From NCBI GenBank assembly GCA_022483245.1, contig JAKVNR010000001.1, positions 1,116,001 to 1,180,000 of the forward strand: 64,000 nt of DNA, in the 5' to 3' direction. Within the stretch, counting starts at the first letter, position 1, and every line of letters begins with the position of its first letter. Positions 59,481 through 64,000 of this stretch are shown one piece after another. The notes under the pieces are model-generated. The model ran no database searches, had not been told where the DNA came from, and saw only the letters and a list, made by a program, of their open reading frames with translations. The position numbers were made by a program, and so were the translations under genes. The stretch comes from Lactobacillus sp. (GTDB lineage: Bacteria > Bacillota > Bacilli > Lactobacillales > Lactobacillaceae).

Positions 59481-60389
59481 TTAAATTATATCAGTCCGGT
59501 GCGAAATCTGATCTAATTTCCAGCCAGTTTCAAAATAGCTTTTACGCAAAGCCCGTACATGATCATAATCGCTTTGCAAACTATCAATTGCATCCTGCAA
59601 TTGTTTATTATGCTGCCGCATCTCTGTCAACTTAGGTGACCGATAAGTTTGCGAGCGTCGAACTTCAGCAGTTAATTGCTTGCGCCGCCGCTTAAATTCC
59701 CCCTTGAGCGTTTCCAAGCTATCTTCATACCGCACCAGCTGATCATTCACTTGTCCCAAACGTCTATTGAGGCGGATAAACAAATAATATGGCATGTTGG
59801 ACTTAATCCGATTGCATTCGCTGCATGCCAAAGTTAAGTTTTCTAAATCATTGTCATGTGATAAAGAAACCGGATGCATGTGATCCACGCTGTGGCCGCG
59901 CCGCCCGCAATACTGACAGCGATAATTATATTTAGTCCGGATTCGTTCACGGTCCACAAAATCAACGTCGTTCAGTTGAAAATTAATTTTTAACCCTAAT
60001 TTCGCTAAATTATCGGCAAAATCAGCACCCATTTCAGGCACTGGCAGCTTGCCATCCTCGCTATCAATCACCGCTTTATTAAAAGCAGTTCGGTCAATCT
60101 GCTGCCGTGCCAATCTGCTGCCGTCATAATCCTGCAGCAGGCCTTCAAAGGCACGAGTGGTTTCACGTGAAACTTTCAAAACACGCTTCCCATCTTCTTT
60201 GCCACCAGCAAATTGATAAAGCAAGGAACCAGCAAAGACCTCGATGGCAGTATTGCCATAATCGTCAACGCTCAGTCCGCGCTCCAGGCAGAGATCACAG
60301 ATCGACGTCAGTTGATCGTTAACTAAACCGGCCTGCTTAAAATGCAGTGCATTCATCCGCAAACCGCACGCTGGGCATTTGAACTTCAT
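59481..60389 (-). CDS. HNH endonuclease with N-terminal zinc-ribbon-like motif
   Basis: MKFKCPACGLRMN; YNYRCQYCGRRGHSVDHMHPVSLSHDNDLENLTLACSECNRIKSN. Confidence 0.85.
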   Translation of the reverse strand: MKFKCPACGLRMNALHFKQAGLVNDQLTSICDLCLERGLSVDDYGNTAIEVFAGSLLYQFAGGKEDGKRVLKVSRETTRAFEGLLQDYDGSRLARQQIDRTAFNKAVIDSEDGKLPVPEMGADFADNLAKLGLKINFQLNDVDFVDRERIRTKYNYRCQYCGRRGHSVDHMHPVSLSHDNDLENLTLACSECNRIKSNMPYYLFIRLNRRLGQVNDQLVRYEDSLETLKGEFKRRRKQLTAEVRRSQTYRSPKLTEMRQHNKQLQDAIDSLQSDYDHVRALRKSYFETGWKLDQISHRTDII

Positions 60390-60414
60390 TTTTCGTCCTC
60401 TTTTTCGTACGTAA

Positions 60415-60444
60415 ATAAAAAGAGCCATGGCAAAGCCATGACTC
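60415..60444 (-). terminator. Terminator of small ORF 60463-60600
   Basis: Minus strand GAGTCATGGC-TTT-GCCATGGCTC-TTTTT. Confidence 0.8.
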
Positions 60445-60462
60445 ACTGGTTAAGGGGTCGAA

Positions 60463-60600
60463 TTACTTTTCGTCCTTAGCAGCCTGGTTTAAAAATTTAA
60501 CGACTGCATTAACGTGCGCAACCCGCTTCTTGCCATTCTTTTTGTTCTTTGGTCTTAAGTGTGGTGTAACACCAGTGTTGTAGTTTTCACCTTTACGCAT
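60463..60600 (-). CDS. Small basic protein (45 aa), absent from the ORF track
   Basis: MRKGENYNTGVTPHLRPKNKKNGKKRVAHVNAVVKFLNQAAKDEK; RBS aaaggaag, own terminator. Confidence 0.7.
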   Translation of the reverse strand: MRKGENYNTGVTPHLRPKNKKNGKKRVAHVNAVVKFLNQAAKDEK

Positions 60601-60763
60601 AAAAATAATACTTCCTTTCAGATTTTCGAAAATCACCTAGTAATTATAGCACTTTTTGCGGCAATTTTAAGCGCTATTTTCTTTCCATGCGTAGGATTTG
60701 TTAATGTTCGATATTTACCGTAAAATAAAAAATGTTAGTTCTGCAGATAGCCAGGAGAAATCA

Positions 60764-61864
60764 ATGACTCTTTTAAAGAAAACTTTCCAAGACAGGATCC
60801 TACAAATCGCCTTAGTTGTCACCTTTATCAGCCTTTTCTTCGCACGCCCCCGCCTAGCTGATATCAATTGGCATACCCTGTTGTCCATTGCAACCATGCT
60901 GACGCTAATCCAAATATTTTCCTACTTGCACGTGCTAGATGTTCTGACTTATAAGTTAACTAGCATCGCCGACAATACTCGCAAACTTAGTGTCTTTTTT
61001 AGTCTGCTAGCGGTTGTTGCCGGCATGTTTTTGACTAATGACATTACGATCCTGACGCTAATCCCGCTTTACTTGCAAATTGCCAAAAAATATAAATTAC
61101 CGCAAATTTTGCCTGTCACTTTAATCGGAATGGGCGCAAATATTGGGGCGAGCTGTACTCCTTGGGGCAATCCGCACAATATTTTTGTTGTCAGCCATTA
61201 CAACATTAGTCCATTAGTTTTTTTGAAGTGGACTTTTCCTTTTTTCATTGCAGCCCTGCTTTTTTTATTTGTCCTAATTCTGTTTATTCCGCAGAAAAAA
61301 ATTCCAGTCACACCACCCCACAATTTAAAAATTGATTGGCAGCCGACTGGTTTTGCGATTGCTGTGTTTATTTTCTTTTTCTTCGGCGTCTTTCGCGTGG
61401 TACCCGTGGCCTTAACCACGATTGCAGCAGTCATTTTGGCTTTGCTGATCGACCCCACCATTATGAAAAAAATCGATTATAGTTTATTGCTAACTTTCGG
61501 CAGTTTTTTCGTGTTCGTCAGCGACATTCAGCAAATTCCAGCCGTAGTAGCTTTAATTGACAAAACTGTCTTCTCTGAGAGCTCAACTTACCTGGCTGCG
61601 ATTATTTCCAGTCAAGTGATGAGCAATGTGCCAGCCACTATCTTAGTCGGCAAATTCGCCACTTATGCCAAAGCCCTCCTACTTGGTTCAAATATCGGCG
61701 GTTTTGGTTCACCGATCGGTTCCATGGCTAACATGCTGGTTTTAAAAACCTTCCACCAACACGGATCGATTTCTTATGGTAAATTTTATCGCCGCTGGCA
61801 AGCCTGGCAATTGATCGGCCTAGTTGCTATGACAGCCATTGGCTGGTTCATATTAAAAGTTTAA
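60764..61864 (+). CDS. SLC13/ArsB-NhaD-type permease
   Basis: GMFLTNDITILTLIPLYL...GANIGASCTPWGNPHNIFV; RBS aggag before ATG 60764. Confidence 0.85.
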   Translation: MTLLKKTFQDRILQIALVVTFISLFFARPRLADINWHTLLSIATMLTLIQIFSYLHVLDVLTYKLTSIADNTRKLSVFFSLLAVVAGMFLTNDITILTLIPLYLQIAKKYKLPQILPVTLIGMGANIGASCTPWGNPHNIFVVSHYNISPLVFLKWTFPFFIAALLFLFVLILFIPQKKIPVTPPHNLKIDWQPTGFAIAVFIFFFFGVFRVVPVALTTIAAVILALLIDPTIMKKIDYSLLLTFGSFFVFVSDIQQIPAVVALIDKTVFSESSTYLAAIISSQVMSNVPATILVGKFATYAKALLLGSNIGGFGSPIGSMANMLVLKTFHQHGSISYGKFYRRWQAWQLIGLVAMTAIGWFILKV

Positions 61865-62800
61865 TCAGTGTAAATTGATATTGGCATCTTTAAACAGTTG
61901 CTGCCGCATAGCAGCGGGCGTGGTGCCATAATATTCACTAAATTTTTTATAGAAAAATGACTTACTGGTATAGCCAATCGTGTGAATGACCTCTTTAAGC
62001 GACATATCAGGTTGAGCAAGTAGCCGCTTAGCCTCAATCATCCGGCGTTCGTTGACATGGTCCACGAAGGACTTGCCAGTTTTATTTTTCACTAAAGTGG
62101 AGAAGTAATTTTCGTTAAAGCCGAAATAGTCAGCTGCCTGCTTCAAAGTTACATCCATATAGTGAGCATCAATGAAGCCATCAAGCGTGCTGCCCTCAAA
62201 AACAACTTGGTTCACATCACCAGCCATGGTGTAACGCTGAGCTTGAATCGAATAAACCAAAGCTGACGCTAATTGTGCATTAGCCAGCGGAGCTGCAAAC
62301 ATATCCTTGTTGAAATAAGAATTGACCGTATCTTCTAACAGCTGGGCTGGCCGCATGGCTAATTTATTTTTAAGCCATAAACAGCCTTCATCATCAATTT
62401 TTTGATTAAGCTGATCTGCAATCTGACTTTCTTCTTGGTCAAGTTCTACTGGCGGCAATAAAGCTTGCAGCTGCATTTCAGGTGAAAATTTCATTTTCAC
62501 CAGCAGCGCTTCTTTACCCATTGCTGCACCAATTTGCTCATCTTTTGGCAAAAACAAGGCATTGCCTGGTTTAATTTTGAGCTTTTTCCCGCGGACACGC
62601 ACAGTCGCCTTACCCGCTAAAATCAACCAAATTTCGTTAGTGCTTAAGTCATATTCATGTACTTCTGGTGTCTGACTTTCCAGATATAAACTAAAAAAAT
62701 GAAACCCCGGTCGCCCTGGTTTCAGGTAGAGTTCATTACCCTCAAAACTGCGACCTGACAGCAAGCTAGTCAGGTACGAGTGCAGTGAAAATACCACCAT
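61865..62800 (-). CDS. AraC family transcriptional regulator
   Basis: C-terminal HTH VTLKQAADYFGFNENYFSTLVKNKTGKSFVDHVNERRMIEAKRLL; N-terminal cupin. Confidence 0.92.
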   Translation of the reverse strand: MVVFSLHSYLTSLLSGRSFEGNELYLKPGRPGFHFFSLYLESQTPEVHEYDLSTNEIWLILAGKATVRVRGKKLKIKPGNALFLPKDEQIGAAMGKEALLVKMKFSPEMQLQALLPPVELDQEESQIADQLNQKIDDEGCLWLKNKLAMRPAQLLEDTVNSYFNKDMFAAPLANAQLASALVYSIQAQRYTMAGDVNQVVFEGSTLDGFIDAHYMDVTLKQAADYFGFNENYFSTLVKNKTGKSFVDHVNERRMIEAKRLLAQPDMSLKEVIHTIGYTSKSFFYKKFSEYYGTTPAAMRQQLFKDANINLH

Positions 62801-62897
62801 TCAAATCACCTCATTCTTCCTCTGTTGCATATATTATACAGCTTGCGGGCAGCCGCTGGCTTTGCTTTTCCGATTAAATCATTTACAATGAGAATGA

Positions 62898-62967
62898 CAT
62901 TTGGGGTGCTGCAAGGCTGAGATTATACCCGTTGAACCTGCTCTGGTTAGCGCCAGCGAAGGGATAA
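62898..62967 (+). promoter_or_regulatory. TPP riboswitch (THI element)
   Basis: GGGGTGCTGCAAGGCTGAGATTATACCCGTTGAACCTGCTCTGGTTAGCGCCAGCGAAGGGATAAG. Confidence 0.95.
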
Positions 62968-62980
62968 GCTTTGAATTGAC

Positions 62981-63015
62981 AAACTAGTCGCCCTTTTTGG
63001 CGACTAGTTTTTTTG
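62981..63015 (+). terminator. Terminator / riboswitch expression platform
   Basis: AAACTAGTCGCC-CTTTTT-GGCGACTAGTTTTTTT. Confidence 0.9.
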
Positions 63016-63044
63016 TACCCTGTTTTTAACAGGAAGGATTTAGC

Positions 63045-63599
63045 ATGCAAAAACTGCACGTAAAAGACATTATTTTTTTAACATTGATCTCAATTATTTT
63101 CGGACTGATTTATCTAGGAACGGATTTCATCTATGATGGGCTCACAATTGCCCTTACGCCGTTTAAATTAGGACCACTGGCTAATGATATTATGCTGGGC
63201 ATTTGGTGCATGGCGGGCCCGCTGGCCGGCTTAATCATCCGCAAACCTGGAGCAGGATTTTTAGCAGAGTTTTTGGGTGCGGCGGTTGAATTAGCAATTG
63301 GCGGACAATGGGGCGTGGCCAATTTATTATCAGGACTGACACAAGGCCTAGGCGTTGAGCTTGGCTTTGCCCTATGCCGCTACCGGCGTTATGATTGGCT
63401 GACCTTAATTAGCACAACTACAATGACTGCCCTAGTTACGTTTGCCTACGACCTGGTCAAAAATGGTTATAGCCACTTTGCACCAGCTTTAATTGCACTC
63501 TATTTCTGCGTACGCTGGCTTTCTTTATTTATCTTCTCAGGTATCTTAGTCAAAGCCATCGCCCAATTGGTTGCTAAAAGCCAACAGGTTCGGCCATGA
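63045..63599 (+). CDS. ykoE: ECF transporter S component, YkoE family (thiamine/HMP)
   Basis: Multi-TM YkoE-like sequence downstream of TPP riboswitch. Confidence 0.9.
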   Translation: MQKLHVKDIIFLTLISIIFGLIYLGTDFIYDGLTIALTPFKLGPLANDIMLGIWCMAGPLAGLIIRKPGAGFLAEFLGAAVELAIGGQWGVANLLSGLTQGLGVELGFALCRYRRYDWLTLISTTTMTALVTFAYDLVKNGYSHFAPALIALYFCVRWLSLFIFSGILVKAIAQLVAKSQQVRP

Positions 63600-64000
63600 C
63601 CACGATTAGCGCGCATAACCTGGTGATGTCCTATCAGCAAGAACAAGTATTAACTGGCTGTGATTTTACCATCCCTGATCATGAACTAAGTTTGCTAGTT
63701 GGCGACACTGGCAGCGGGAAATCAACTTTACTGATGCTGCTAGCCAAATTGCTTAAACCACAAGCCGGGCAAGTTAGTCCAGAACTGGCCGGTTTTATGT
63801 TCCAAGATCCGCGCCAGCAATTTGCAATGGCGACACCGCTGGATCAATTTATTTTTATTATGGAAAACCGGCAGCTAACAGCAGAAGCTGCGTGGCAAAA
63901 AATCAAAGTAGTCAGCCGGCAGTTAAAGATTACGGACTTGTGGCGGCAGCCGCTGACAACTTTATCCGGCGGGCAATTGCAGCGGGTAGCGCTGGCAGCC
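63597..64000 (+). CDS. ykoD: ECF transporter ATP-binding protein, partial at window end
   Basis: MTTISAHNLVMSYQQEQVLTGCDF...GDTGSGKSTLL...LSGGQLQRVALAA. Confidence 0.9.

Overview
The window is chromosomal DNA from a Lactobacillus of the S-layer/SLAP-domain type (genus inferred from protein families). About 17-64 kb is mostly ordinary housekeeping and metabolic content: kup, pckA, pepO, an asnB-like plus ATP-grasp pair, pdp, ddl, prs, rnhA, cls, sir2, terC, a glutamine-type ABC transporter, brnQ, and a TPP riboswitch with ykoE/ykoD. About 0.4-17 kb is an accessory, cell-surface region. Main observations: (1) two S-layer-like genes in tail-to-tail opposite orientation sharing a 274-bp identical inverted repeat (5' UTR plus signal peptide). 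A good promoter abuts only one copy, which is the architecture of an S-layer antigen-switching inversion. (2) An Abi_C-type abortive-infection gene and an unknown partner ORF lie inside that invertible segment. (3) An IS256-family element (frameshifted transposase, 8-bp TSD) has cut the 3' end of an HNH-like gene that carries an in-frame 4 x 42-bp tandem repeat. (4) An unexplained ~380-bp repeat array lies at 14.07-14.45 kb: three 52-bp palindromic iterons plus 11-bp-phased TGACGTCA iterons, next to a small winged-helix-like ORF. (5) A toxSAS-like (RelA/SpoT) plus Panacea-domain toxin-antitoxin operon. (6) Isolated in-frame stop codons in otherwise intact kup (two) and ogt (one), all compatible with Gln-to-stop C>T changes. 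No tRNA, rRNA or CRISPR was seen.
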